Program-made: the position numbers and the translations under genes
Origin: an uncultured Thermomicrobiaceae bacterium
GTDB taxonomy: Bacteria > Chloroflexota > Chloroflexia > Thermomicrobiales > Thermomicrobiaceae
Direction of reading: 5' to 3'
Assembly (NCBI GenBank): GCA_938082375.1
Contig: CALKCJ010000011.1
Coordinates: 1-64,000 of the forward strand
DNA length: 64,000 nucleotides
In this document: positions 54,779 through 63,659 of the stretch, piece after piece
How positions within the stretch are numbered: the stretch's first letter is position 1
Layout: every line of letters begins with the position of its first letter
The notes under the pieces: generated by a model
Databases searched by the model: none
What the model saw: the letters and a program-made list of their open reading frames with translations, nothing else
Told to the model about the DNA's origin: nothing

Positions 54779-55327
54779 CCGAAGGCGAGCCGGCGCTAGT
54801 TGCCGGTGCCTGTCAACACGCTGTTTCGTCGTTGCGGGGATTGCCGGGTACTCGCGACTGTGTGAGACGGCGGAATGTGCCAACGACGAGAGGATTCCCT
54901 CGATACCAGAGTTGGGCACCGTGATCACCGTAGATGACGGTTCCCTGCACCCCGCTTTGAGCGCTGCGGACACGGCACCCCCTAGTTAATCGGCTCAACG
55001 AGTGGCACCATGCGCTTGGGTCTCAGCCTTCACTCTACAGAGGGTTTTCTTCTCGAGCCGATAGTGGAACCTGGCTGCAGGTCGTGCCAAGGTGTGCGAG
55101 AGTGCGATCCGAGAGGTGAGGCGGTGCGAGAGAAATCGAGATTCACTATTGTCGCAACTGTGACGAGGCCGGATTGGGGAGCTGTCGTCAGCATGCTGTG
55201 CGCCGACTGCTGCAGGATGCGCCCGCCTCGTTCTGATGATACTTGAGGCGGGAACGTAGTTTCTGTTGAGGCTGGTTTCACACGCGGTGGGCTAAGCCGT
55301 AATGCCTGGAAAAGCGGTGATCCTGCG
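54779..55327. other. Intergenic stretch, probably decayed sequence
   Basis: Short open frames on both strands have no family resemblance and no good starts. The stretch lies between two pseudogenes and has lower GC than most of the window, consistent with relic DNA. Confidence 0.45.
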
Positions 55328-56518
55328 ATGGTCTTTGTTCACCCACACGTGTTTGCGGATCGTCACCGCTAGCTTTGGTGGTTTCTTGAGAAGACTGGTC
55401 TTCGGCTAGTCATCGTCTCAGAGCCGAACAACTTCTATATGCTGTCTGGCTTTCACCTGGATGTCGAGCAGTGGGAAAGGCAGGTGGCCCTCGTAGTTCC
55501 CTGCGCGGCTGAGCTGTTCATGGTGATGAACGAGCTGTCGACCCATCACTTGATGATGGCGAAAGAGCGGGGTTGACTGTTTGTCCCTGACTACGCGATC
55601 TACCTGGAACAGCCTCGCTCGTTCCCGCGGATGGACACGCGTGAACGGTGGGCGCATCTTCTAGCCGAGATAATGCGGAGTCGAGGGATCAGCGGCGGTG
55701 CAATCAGGATCGAGGGCACTGGCCTGGCTGTTCTCCAGGCGGTCATGCCGAACGTGCAGTTCGTCGATGTCACATTGCAGCTGGTTCGGATGCGCGAAGA
55801 CAAGTATCCCGAAGAACTCGAGATCATGCGCCGGTGTGCTGAGCTGACCGATTGGGGACAGGATCGCTCCATGGAGCTGGTCAAGCGAGGCGAACTGGTC
55901 GCCGCGTTTGATTTCACGATGGCAGCGCTCTTGGCCGAAGAAGGCGCGCCGCGCTACCCCGACGCGCGCTGGGAAGTGCGCGTCTTTTCACTGAGCGGTC
56001 CGGTGTCTGCGGCGCCGCATGGCACCGGCGCCGATGCCGGCACTCGTTTTTCCACAGGTGACGTCGTCGTGAACATCATTATCGGCCGGCTTGCTGGATT
56101 GGTCGTGGAGAAAGAGCGCACACTCTTCCTTGGTGAGCGCAAGGATCACTTGCGACGACGCGCCTTCGAGACGGCGACCGCAGTGTGTGAAGCCGCCGCG
56201 GCGCAGATGGTGGCAGGGAAGACGGTGGCGAATGCAGATGCTGCGGCCCAGCGGGTGATCGAGGAAGCTGGTTTCGGCGAGGATATCCAGCATCGCAGTG
56301 CTCAAGGGATGGGGATCAAGGGGCACGAGTTTCCTGAAGACATGCCGTTTAACTATCGTCCCTTCCGAGAAAACGAGGTGTTCTCGTGCAAGCCGGGGAT
56401 GGAAATCTACGACGTTGGCGGATTCCGACACGACGATACCCTTATCGTTGGCAAGTATCGGCCAGAGATCATCACGAGGCGCTCCACGAGCCTAGAAGAC
56501 CAGGCCGTCCCGATTTAA
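55328..56518 (+). pseudogene. Inactivated M24 family (Xaa-Pro type) peptidase
   Basis: A full-length frame of 397 codons runs from the ATG at 55328 without any frameshift but has two nonsense codons: TAG at 55370-55372 and TGA at 55574-55576. The TGA stands in KERG-stop-LFVPDYAIYLEQP, where relatives have Trp. The sequence fits family M24: LVIVSEPNNFYMLSGFHLDV, ELEIMRRCAELTDWGQ, FSLSGPVSAAPHGTGADAG, VIEEAGFGEDIQHRS, IKGHEFPEDMPFNYRPF. Catalytic positions are also lost: the usual GHGIG His is Gln (SAQGMG) and the EPG Glu is Lys (FSCKPGMEI). Translation of the part from 55631 could give an inactive C-terminal domain. Confidence 0.8.
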
Positions 56519-56653
56519 GCCGGAGCATCCTGCGCTGACCGTGGAAGGTGTGATCAGCCTCGCGGCAGCGCGAGAATCTCGGCAGTGTGAGTTTGAGGAT
56601 GCGAGCCGCGGTCATCGCCCTGCTCGGTACTTGCCCGAGGAGGGTCTAGCCGC

Positions 56654-56968
56654 ATGGCCTTGGTTCTGCACGCCGCAGTACTTCGGAATAGTGTCTATCC
56701 GGAACCAAGGTTCGCCCTCGATGTCGCTATCCAAGGAGACCGCATCGTTGACCTACGGCCCGCGACCATGCGCTCGCCTCGTGACCACTACGTGCGCGAC
56801 CTGGCTGGAGCTTTTCCGCTGGTCGGCCTGAACGACATCCATGTCCTTCTCGTCTGGACCGGTGGCTCCGCTCCGGCGAACGTCGTCGCCGCCGCGGGCG
56901 AACAGCTCACCCTCGTCCTCGCTGTGGAATATGCGTGCGCGGCGTTTGAAGATTACCACTGGGGATAG
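56654..56968 (+). pseudogene. N-terminal fragment of an amidohydrolase
   Basis: 104 codons starting with ATG at 56654. The pattern LDVAIQGDRIVDLRPA, RDLAGAFPLVGLNDIHVLLV and WTGGSAPANVVAAAGEQLTL is the start of a metal-dependent amidohydrolase (imidazolonepropionase/prolidase-like group). The metal-binding HxH is damaged (DIHVLL instead of DxHxH), and the protein stops after about 100 of 400 residues. It continues the run of pseudogenes that starts at 53.7 kb. Confidence 0.65.
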
Positions 56969-57239
56969 GCGCGCCGAGCATGCATGAGGCAGTCGAGAAC
57001 TGCCCAGGTTCGGTATCTCAACCGCGGGGAGCTGGGCCACCACGTCCTTGTAGTCCAGCTGTAGTTTTCCCGGGCAAGAGGCGACCGGACGCGCAGCCGA
57101 GCGGCAGCGCTGTACTTTGCCGTTAAATGCTTCGCCGCTGCATGTTCCCAAGGAAACGCGCGTCCTGCGCATGTACCCGCCCTCATCCGCGGGTCTCGGT
57201 GCAGCCGTACTGGTCGCCTCTGGAGCGACCTCACGCGGC
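56969..57239. other. Intergenic stretch after the amidohydrolase fragment
   Basis: No gene recognised. It probably contains the decayed rest of the amidohydrolase, but no frame with clear similarity was found. Confidence 0.4.
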
Positions 57240-57268
57240 TTGACAGACGAGACAGGTCCGCATAAACT
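57240..57268 (+). promoter_or_regulatory. Promoter for the DUF4397 gene
   Basis: TTGACA at 57240-57245 and TAAACT at 57263-57268, 17 bases apart, upstream of the GAGAGGAG ribosome site and the GTG start at 57331. Confidence 0.55.
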
Positions 57269-57330
57269 TTTGGACAGGAGGCCAAGGAGGCGAGGTCTAA
57301 CAAAGATTAGGTAGACGAGAGGAGTACCCT

Positions 57331-58161
57331 GTGAACAGGTATCGCTTGCTGGGAGTCCTTAGCGTGCTGGTCTCTCTCACCCCGCTGAGCGCCCTCGCGG
57401 CAGGTCATGACACTGCCTCCGTTACTGTCGTGCACGGAGTCCCGGATCTCGTAGTCGACGTCTACGTGGACGATCAAAAAGTTCTGGAGGGTTTCTCCTT
57501 CGGCATGGTGACCGATCCGCTTCCTCTTGCTCCGAACAGCTATCGCCTGGCGATCCGCCCGGCTGGAGCTGATCCAACGAGTGATCCGGTTCTTTCGGCC
57601 GAAGCGACGCTCAAGGCTGGCGACAACGTTTCAATCGTCGCTCATCTCGCAGAGGATGGACAGCCTCGGCTCTCGATCTTCGTGAATGACCTTAGCACCA
57701 TTGCAGCTGGCAAGGGACGGGTCGTCGTCCGACATATGGCCCAAGCCCCAGCAGTCGATGTCCGCGCTGGTGGGGCCGTGCTCTTCGCCAACCTATCCAA
57801 CCCGAATGAAGCGAAGGGCGACGTCGATGCTGGCACCTACGCCGTCGATCTCACGCCCGCTGGACAGGGAACGGTGGTCTTTGGTCCCGTGAACCTTCCG
57901 GTCAATGCAGGTGTCTCGACAATCGTCTATGCTATTGGATCGCTGGAAGGTGGCACGTTCACGCTAGCGACCCAGACGATCTCTGGGTTGGGACCGGCAC
58001 CGACTCAGGTGGACACTGGCTTTGGTGCAAGCTCGGTCGCTGTCCACTACCCGATGCAGCTCCTTGTGGTTCTTGGCCTGCTCGGCATTATTGGCCTGGC
58101 TGTCCCCTTGCGCAGGGGTCTGGCGGCTGCAGTTCGCTCGCTACCGATCCGGAATCGGTGA
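57331..58161 (+). CDS. DUF4397 surface protein, likely sortase substrate
   Basis: 276 aa, GTG start with GAGAGGAG upstream. A signal peptide (NRYRLLGVLSVLVSLTPLSA, ending ALAAG) is followed by two DUF4397 beta modules: SVTVVHGVPDLVVDVYVDDQ with YRLAIRPAG, and VVVRHMAQAPAVDVRAGG with GTYAVDLTPAG. Near the C-terminus the motif QVDTG is followed by a membrane helix (MQLLVVLGLLGIIGLAVPL) and a basic tail (RRGLAAAVRSLPIRNR). That three-part tail resembles a sortase sorting signal, and a class F sortase gene follows. The protein is probably anchored on the cell surface. The ligand is unknown. Confidence 0.82.
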   Translation: MNRYRLLGVLSVLVSLTPLSALAAGHDTASVTVVHGVPDLVVDVYVDDQKVLEGFSFGMVTDPLPLAPNSYRLAIRPAGADPTSDPVLSAEATLKAGDNVSIVAHLAEDGQPRLSIFVNDLSTIAAGKGRVVVRHMAQAPAVDVRAGGAVLFANLSNPNEAKGDVDAGTYAVDLTPAGQGTVVFGPVNLPVNAGVSTIVYAIGSLEGGTFTLATQTISGLGPAPTQVDTGFGASSVAVHYPMQLLVVLGLLGIIGLAVPLRRGLAAAVRSLPIRNR

Positions 58162-58188
58162 ACGGCCAGTAAGTAGAAGGTGAAGGGT

Positions 58189-58238
58189 GGGCTCGGAGTC
58201 TGGATTCTTGCTCGCTTGCTCGTGTCGGCTCCGAGCCC
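58189..58238 (+). terminator. Hairpin between DUF4397 and sortase genes
   Basis: GGGCTCGGAG (58189-58198) and CTCCGAGCCC (58229-58238) form a perfect 10-bp stem with a 30-base loop. No T-run follows. It may act as a partial terminator or a processing signal that lowers sortase expression relative to the substrate. Confidence 0.45.
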
Positions 58239-58259
58239 GTCCTTCGGATTGGCTGAACC

Positions 58260-59036
58260 GTGCATCCACGAATTCGGCTCACCAGCTTCCTTAGCCTGAT
58301 TCTCGCTGTAACGCTCCACGGCGTTTGGACGACGAGTGTCGGAGAAGCGGGAATAGGATCGGCTGCGTCCCCAGCCGGAATGCCACGCTATCAAGATCAA
58401 CTAACGACCGATCGCAAGCCTGGGTTTTCCTCTTCGCCGCTGAGCGGTATCGTGCTACCGGAGCCGCGACACGTATGGTCTATGCCAATAGAAGACGATG
58501 CTAAGGACGTGCCTAAGGCGTCCACCGTTAAGGTCGGCGCTTCAGGGCTGACGACCTTGCAAGTCAAGCTCGTTCCGCCGCAAACTCTGGAGATACCGAG
58601 TCTCAGCCTCGAGGCCCCGATCGTGCCGGTGTCGCTCGGCCCAAGTGGCGAGCTGGCGCTATCGGCTGACCCCGGCCTCGTCTTCTGGTATCAGGGTAGT
58701 AGCAACCCAGGGCGCCCTGGCCGGGCGCTGTTGGCTGGACACCTCGACAGCCCGACAGGTCAAGCGGGCATCTTCGCGAATCTATCTCGTCTCGCGTCAG
58801 GGGCGGAGGTAGTCGTCGTACTCGCAAACGGGGAACGGCTCAGCTTTACCGTGGTTGCTCAGCGGCGGATATCGGCTGCTGCCCTGCCGCCAGATCTCCT
58901 GCACCCGTCTCCGTGGCCGGAACTCGTTTTGATTACGTGTGCTGGAAAATGGCTCCCTGGAGCTGGCCGGTACTCAGAAAACCTGCTGATAGAAGCGGTA
59001 CTTCGCGCTGCATCGACTCCGAGTCAGCAAGAATGA
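58260..59036 (+). CDS. Class F sortase
   Basis: 258 aa, GTG start. An N-terminal signal-anchor (LTSFLSLILAVTLHGVWT) precedes a long linker to about residue 100. The sortase domain follows: LEIPSLSLEAPIVPVSLGPS, the catalytic His in ALLAGHLDSPTGQAG, the Cys in LVLITCAGKWLPGAGRYSEN and the downstream Arg in GRYSENLLIEA. The short TC-(x)-R arrangement and length match class F enzymes. It would cut a sorting motif and attach the protein to the wall. The neighbouring DUF4397 protein is the likely substrate. Confidence 0.87.
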   Translation: MHPRIRLTSFLSLILAVTLHGVWTTSVGEAGIGSAASPAGMPRYQDQLTTDRKPGFSSSPLSGIVLPEPRHVWSMPIEDDAKDVPKASTVKVGASGLTTLQVKLVPPQTLEIPSLSLEAPIVPVSLGPSGELALSADPGLVFWYQGSSNPGRPGRALLAGHLDSPTGQAGIFANLSRLASGAEVVVVLANGERLSFTVVAQRRISAAALPPDLLHPSPWPELVLITCAGKWLPGAGRYSENLLIEAVLRAASTPSQQE

Positions 59037-59084
59037 CCGCGATCTTCCCATCCGAGTTAGTGTATCCTTCAGGGGCTCTGGTCA

Positions 59085-59114
59085 TTGACACTGCACAAAG
59101 CCGTGCGCTATCCT
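59085..59114 (+). promoter_or_regulatory. Promoter of the riboflavin operon
   Basis: TTGACA at 59085-59090 and TATCCT at 59109-59114 with an 18-base spacer. Transcription would start near 59121, just before the riboswitch. Confidence 0.7.
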
Positions 59115-59129
59115 GACCAGTGCAAGACC

Positions 59130-59252
59130 TTCGGGGCAGGGTGAGGCGCGGCAGCGCCAATTCCCGACCGGCGGTAGAGCCCGCGAGCGGCTGCGGCCGC
59201 AGGATCCGGTGAAACTCCGGGGCCGACGGTATAGTCCGGATGGGAGAAGGTG
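59130..59252 (+). ncRNA. FMN riboswitch (RFN element)
   Basis: Conserved RFN segments occur in order: TTCGGGGCAGGGTG, CCCGACCGGCGGTAGAGCC followed by CGCGAGC, ATCCGGTGAAACTCCGG, GCCGACGGTATAGTCCGGAT and GGGAGAAGG. The element binds FMN and here precedes an intrinsic-terminator-like hairpin, so FMN would shut off transcription of the rib operon. Confidence 0.95.
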
Positions 59253-59298
59253 GTTGCACCTGGTCGCTGGCCAGGCACAGCCTAACCTTGATCGATGT

Positions 59299-59330
59299 AA
59301 CCCGAGGGCTTTGCCTTCGGGTTATTTGTC
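59299..59330 (+). terminator. Riboswitch-controlled attenuator
   Basis: AACCCGAGGG and CCTTCGGGTT (with one G-T pair) form a 10-bp stem with loop CTTTG at 59299-59323, followed by ATTTGT. It lies between the riboswitch and ribD, in the correct place for an FMN-dependent terminator. Confidence 0.8.
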
Positions 59331-59346
59331 CTCGGTGGAGCGCGGC

Positions 59347-60504
59347 ATGGGAGCGTCAGGCGTCTGGACGGAGGAAGATCGCCGGTGGATGCGCCGGGCG
59401 CTGGCGCTGGCCTGGCGTGCCCAGGGGCGGGTGGCGCCCAACCCTGCGGTTGGAGCGGTGGTGGTGCGAGATGGCGAGCTCGTCGGAGAAGGCGCGACCA
59501 GGCCACCTGGCGGGCCGCACGCTGAGATCGTCGCACTCCAGCAGGCCGGTGAGCGCGCGCGTGACGCGACGCTCTACGTCACGCTCGAGCCGTGTGCCCA
59601 TTACGGCCGGACACCTCCCTGTGCCGATGCGATGATTGCCGCTGGCATCCGACGTGCGGTGGTTGCGCTCCTCGATCCGTTTCCGGAGGTCTGTGGCCGG
59701 GGTATCGCGCAGCTCCGCGCCGCAGGTGTCGAGGTCGAGGTAGGCCTGGAGGCTCGGGAGGCGGCCCTGGTCAACGCTGGCTACCTCAAGCGGCTGCGCA
59801 CCGGCCTGCCGGAAGTCACGGCCAAGTACGCGATGACGCTCGACGGGCGCATCGCCACGCGTACCGGGCACTCACGCTGGATCACTGGCGAGCTGGCGCG
59901 CCGCGAGGCGCACCGGTTGCGCGATCGACACGACGCGGTCATGGTCGGGGTCGGTACGGTGCTGGCCGATGATCCCCTGCTGACGGTGCGCCTGGCGGCG
60001 GAAGAGGCCGGCGAGGGTGGCCCGCATCACCCGTTGCGGGTGGTGGTAGACAGCCGAGCGCGCACGCCAGCGACGGCTGCCATGCTCCGCCGGGACACGC
60101 CGGGGCGTACCGTGATCGCCTGCACCGCCGACGCGCCGGCCGAGCGCGTGCGCGGGCTGGAGGCAGCCGGTGCGGAGGTCATGATCCTGCCGCGCGGTGA
60201 GGGTGGTGTCGATCTGGTGGCGCTGCTGCGCGCGCTCGCCGAGCGCGGAGTCAACCGCCTCCTGGTCGAAGGCGGCGGCCGGCTGCTGGGCCGGCTCTTC
60301 GACCTCGGGCTGGTCGATCAAGTCGTCGCCTTCATCGCGCCGGTGGTCGTCGGCGGCTGCGAGGCGCCGGGCCCGGTCGGCGGCCGCGGCGTGGCGGCGA
60401 TGGAGCAGGCCTGGAGGCTGCAGAGCGTCGAGCTGTGCCGGCTGGGGCCGGACGTGATGCTCACCGGCCGGCTGACCTTCCCGCCGATCTCGGAGGTGTC
60501 GTGA
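59347..60504 (+). CDS. ribD: Bifunctional deaminase/reductase RibD
   Basis: 385 aa from the ATG at 59347, with GGTGGAG upstream; the longer frame would run through the attenuator. The N-terminal deaminase has the zinc motif GGPHAEIVAL and LEPCAHYGRTPPCADAM. The C-terminal reductase has TAKYAMTLDGRIATRTGHSR, VGVGTVLADDPLLTVR and NRLLVEGGGRLLG. It converts the GTP-derived pyrimidine to the ribityl intermediate in two steps. The stop overlaps the ribE start (TGATG). Confidence 0.94.
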   Translation: MGASGVWTEEDRRWMRRALALAWRAQGRVAPNPAVGAVVVRDGELVGEGATRPPGGPHAEIVALQQAGERARDATLYVTLEPCAHYGRTPPCADAMIAAGIRRAVVALLDPFPEVCGRGIAQLRAAGVEVEVGLEAREAALVNAGYLKRLRTGLPEVTAKYAMTLDGRIATRTGHSRWITGELARREAHRLRDRHDAVMVGVGTVLADDPLLTVRLAAEEAGEGGPHHPLRVVVDSRARTPATAAMLRRDTPGRTVIACTADAPAERVRGLEAAGAEVMILPRGEGGVDLVALLRALAERGVNRLLVEGGGRLLGRLFDLGLVDQVVAFIAPVVVGGCEAPGPVGGRGVAAMEQAWRLQSVELCRLGPDVMLTGRLTFPPISEVS

Positions 60505-61142
60505 TGTTCAGCGGGATCGTCGAAGAGATCGGAACTGTGCGCTCGCTGCTAGCACGCGGTGGCGGGGCCGAGGTGGCGATCGCCTGTCGCACGGTGCTGG
60601 AGGGGACGAAAGTCGGCGACAGCATCAGCGTGGACGGCGTCTGCCTGACGGTGACTCGCCTGAGCGAGGGTGCCTTCGTCGCCGGCGTGCAGCCGGTCAC
60701 CCTGCGACTGAGCACCCTGGGCCGGCTGCGGCCGGGCGACCCGGTGAACCTGGAGCGCTCGGTGCCGGCCGGCGGGCGGCTCGGGGGGCACTACGTGCAG
60801 GGGCACGTCGACGGCATCGGACGAGTTGTCGCGCTGCGCGGCGAAGGCGAGGCATTGGTCGCTCGCATCGCCGCCCCGCCCGAGGTGATGCGCTATGTGG
60901 TCGAGCGCGGCTTCATCGCGGTGGATGGGGCGAGCTTGACGGTGATGGCAGTCCATGACGACGGCTTCAGCGTCTCGCTCGTCTACCACACGCAGCAGCA
61001 CATCACCTTGCCGCGCAAGGGGGTGGGGGCGCTGGTGAACCTGGAGGTCGACGTCATCGCGAAGTACGTAGAGCGGCTCCTCAGCCAGACCCCGCGCGCC
61101 GGGGTGACGATGGAGCTGCTGCGCCAGGCCGGCTACGCGTGA
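60504..61142 (+). CDS. ribE: Riboflavin synthase alpha chain
   Basis: 212 aa from the ATG at 60504, overlapping the ribD stop, with CGGAGGTG upstream. Two lumazine-binding repeats are visible: MFSGIVEEIGTV with DSISVDGVCLTVTRL, and GGHYVQGHVDGIGRVVAL with FIAVDGASLTVMAVHDDGFS. It dismutates two lumazine molecules to riboflavin. Second gene of the FMN-controlled operon. Confidence 0.94.
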   Translation: MFSGIVEEIGTVRSLLARGGGAEVAIACRTVLEGTKVGDSISVDGVCLTVTRLSEGAFVAGVQPVTLRLSTLGRLRPGDPVNLERSVPAGGRLGGHYVQGHVDGIGRVVALRGEGEALVARIAAPPEVMRYVVERGFIAVDGASLTVMAVHDDGFSVSLVYHTQQHITLPRKGVGALVNLEVDVIAKYVERLLSQTPRAGVTMELLRQAGYA

Positions 61143-61182
61143 GGATCCGGGCGACCGGAGTGTTTGGTACAGGGAGCTGACG

Positions 61183-62445
61183 ATGACGCGCTGGGAGAGA
61201 GTCGAGCGGGCGATCGCGGACTTCCGGGAGGGGAAGTTCGTGATCATCGTGGACGACCGGAATCGGGAGAACGAGGGAGACCTGAGCATCGCGGCGCAGC
61301 ACGTCACGCCGCAGGCGATCAACTTCATGGCGCGCGAGGCCCGGGGGCTCATCTGCGTGCCGATGGCGCCGGAGTGGGCCGACCGGCTGGGACTGCCGCT
61401 CATGGTGCCGCCGCAGGTGAACGGGAGTCGCTTCGGGACGGCCTTCACGATCTCGGTCGAGGCGCGCGAGGGGGTAACGACCGGCATCTCGGCCTACGAC
61501 CGGGCCGTCACGATCCGGAAGCTGGCCGACCCTGACGCCACACCGGCCGACTTCGTGATGCCCGGGCACGTCTTCCCGTTGCGTGCCCGCCCCGGCGGTG
61601 TCCTGGAGCGCGACGGCCAGACCGAGGCCTCGGTCGACCTGGCCCGGCTGGCCGGCCTGCACCCGGTGGCTGTCGTCTGCGAGATCATGCACGAGGACGG
61701 CACCATGGCCCGGCAGCCGGAGCTGGAGCGCTTCGCCGAGCGACACGGGATCACGCTGCTTCATGTCGCTGATCTGATCGCCTACCGACTGGCCCGCGAG
61801 CGCCCCTCGCTGCGCGTCGCCGAGACGACCTTGCCGACCGAGCACGGCGACTTCCGCATCGTGGCATACCGCCGCCTCGGTGGCGAGGAGATCGATCTGG
61901 CCCTGGTCCGCGGCGATGTCTCCGGTGAGGAGCCGGTGCTGGTACGCATCCACTCCGAGTGCCTGACCGGCGACGTCTTTGGCTCGCAGCGCTGCGACTG
62001 CGGCGAGCAGCTCGAGGCGGCGCTACGACTGATCGGCCAGGCGGGCCGGGGCGTGGTGATCTACCTGCGACAGGAGGGCCGCGGCATCGGGCTCCTGAAC
62101 AAGCTGCGCGCCTACCACCTGCAAGATCAGGGCCTGGACACGGTCGAGGCGAACCTCGAGCTCGGCTTCCCAGCCGACCTGCGCAACTACCGCGAGGCGG
62201 CGCTGATCCTGCGCGACCTAGAGATCCAGCGGCTACGGCTGCTGACGAACAACCCGCGCAAGGTAGAGGCCCTGGGCGACTGCGGCTTCGAGATCGTCGA
62301 GCGGATTCCGCTGGAGGTTCCACCGAACGAGCACAACCGCCGCTACTTGGAGACGAAGCGTGACAAGCTGGGGCACCTGTTGCAGCTCAACGGGGCACTC
62401 CCAGCGGCGGAGCTGTCCCGTGCGATTTCGAGCGTGCACGACTAG
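61183..62445 (+). CDS. ribBA: Bifunctional DHBP synthase/GTP cyclohydrolase II RibBA
   Basis: 420 aa, ATG start. Residues 1-205 are DHBP synthase (IIVDDRNRENEGDLSIAAQH, TGISAYDRAVTI, PGHVFPLRARPGGVLE). The metal-binding motif normally GHTEA reads GQTEAS here, so the conserved His is Gln. Residues 210-410 are GTP cyclohydrolase II with zinc cysteines in IHSECLTGDVFGSQRCDCGE and the catalytic RQEGRGIGLLNKLRAY. It starts both branches of riboflavin synthesis from GTP and ribulose 5-phosphate. It is the third gene of the operon. Confidence 0.93.
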   Translation: MTRWERVERAIADFREGKFVIIVDDRNRENEGDLSIAAQHVTPQAINFMAREARGLICVPMAPEWADRLGLPLMVPPQVNGSRFGTAFTISVEAREGVTTGISAYDRAVTIRKLADPDATPADFVMPGHVFPLRARPGGVLERDGQTEASVDLARLAGLHPVAVVCEIMHEDGTMARQPELERFAERHGITLLHVADLIAYRLARERPSLRVAETTLPTEHGDFRIVAYRRLGGEEIDLALVRGDVSGEEPVLVRIHSECLTGDVFGSQRCDCGEQLEAALRLIGQAGRGVVIYLRQEGRGIGLLNKLRAYHLQDQGLDTVEANLELGFPADLRNYREAALILRDLEIQRLRLLTNNPRKVEALGDCGFEIVERIPLEVPPNEHNRRYLETKRDKLGHLLQLNGALPAAELSRAISSVHD

Positions 62446-62462
62446 CGTGAGAGGGGGTCGCC

Positions 62463-63017
62463 ATGGAGACCATCGGACAGGACGGCCGGGGGTTGCAGAC
62501 GATCGAGGGGTTGCTGACGGGGCGCGGGCGGCGTTTCGGCATTGTCGCCAGCCGCTTCAACGAGTTCATCACGAACAAGCTACTCGACGGCGCGCTGGAC
62601 GCCCTGCTGCGCCATGAGGTGGACACCGACGCCATCGACGTCGTGTGGGTGCCGGGTTCCTTCGAGATCCCGATCACGGCCAAGCGGCTGGCGAAGACGG
62701 GGCGGTACGACGCGGTGATCTGCCTGGGCGCGGTGATCCGCGGGGCCACGCCGCACTTCGACTACGTGGCGGCCGAGGTCTCGAAGGGGATCGCCAACGT
62801 GGGGTTGGAGACCGGCGTGCCGGTGATCTTCGGCGTGCTGACCACCGACACGATCGAGCAGGCGGTGGAGCGGGCCGGGACCAAAATGGGAAACAAGGGC
62901 TTCGAGGCGGCGATGGCCGCGATCGAAATGGCCAACCTCTTCGCCGAGATCGACCAGCTCGCGGAGGCGGCCACGCCCGACCGTCGTCGTGGCGGCCGGG
63001 CCGCCCGCAACCCCTAG
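62463..63017 (+). CDS. ribH: 6,7-dimethyl-8-ribityllumazine synthase
   Basis: 184 aa, ATG start. Motifs include [58 protein letters not shown] (catalytic His) and [19 protein letters not shown]. It builds lumazine from the RibD and RibB products and usually forms large shells. It is the last gene of the rib operon. A basic 25-residue tail ([14 protein letters not shown]) is extra. Confidence 0.95.
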   Translation: METIGQDGRGLQTIEGLLTGRGRRFGIVASRFNEFITNKLLDGALDALLRHEVDTDAIDVVWVPGSFEIPITAKRLAKTGRYDAVICLGAVIRGATPHFDYVAAEVSKGIANVGLETGVPVIFGVLTTDTIEQAVERAGTKMGNKGFEAAMAAIEMANLFAEIDQLAEAATPDRRRGGRAARNP

Positions 63018-63659
63018 GGACGGTGCCTGCCGCTGGGGGGCCAGACCTAGCGGCGAGAACAGCCAGGTCACGCTCGCACGTCTATGCACGCACGCTCAGG
63101 CACGATGGCTCAGCCTCGCCGACCAGCGCTTGGGCTTCCCGCGTCCCCGCGCGCGGGGGTAACGTGAGTGCCTCCTAGCTCGGCCCTGACGCTGGCCAGG
63201 CCGGCGTTCCTGTGCGACAGGCATTTCCTGCTGCCTTCGCATGGCCTCCAGAGCGACCACCAGAATCGTCCCGACGCGATCCCCTCGCCTGTGCACGTGT
63301 TGCCCTGCGTACATTCCTTAGCGCTTTACCTTCTGCACCGTCGAGCGCGGGTAGCTCGCCGACCCTCACCCCCTTCCCCCTCTCCCATGGCCTGCAGGAG
63401 AGGGGATCCGAACGACGGGGTGAGCGCGGGGAAGCCGCGCTCACCCCGAGCCCCCCTTGAGACGGCCCTGCGCGTGAGGTGAGCGCGAACCTGTCATGGA
63501 CTGCCGGCGTGTATGCGTGAGCGTGATCGAGGGCAACGAGCGCGTTCCCGCTGGGGGTGTAAGCGATGCGGCACACGGCATTGGCGCTCCGCCTTGCCTT
63601 CGACTGATCTTGTCTGCCATGATCACGGTGCTGGCGAGGCAAGGGGCAGGAGCTGCGGC
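63018..63659. other. Intergenic region with palindromic repeats
   Basis: No gene recognised. Copies of the CCCTCACCCCC/CCCCTCTCC palindromic family lie at about 63361-63463 (CCCTCTCCCATGG...CAGGAGAGGG, then a GGGGTGAGCGCGGGG/CGCGCTCACCCC inverted pair). Confidence 0.6.

Noticed and set aside
54720-54989. Small genes after the ScyD-like pseudogene
   Set aside because: They overlap the pseudogene end in other frames and have no support.
55574-55576. Second possible selenocysteine codon in the M24 peptidase
   Set aside because: The TGA replaces a Trp position, not a Cys. A TAG is also in frame, and active-site residues are lost, so decay explains it better.
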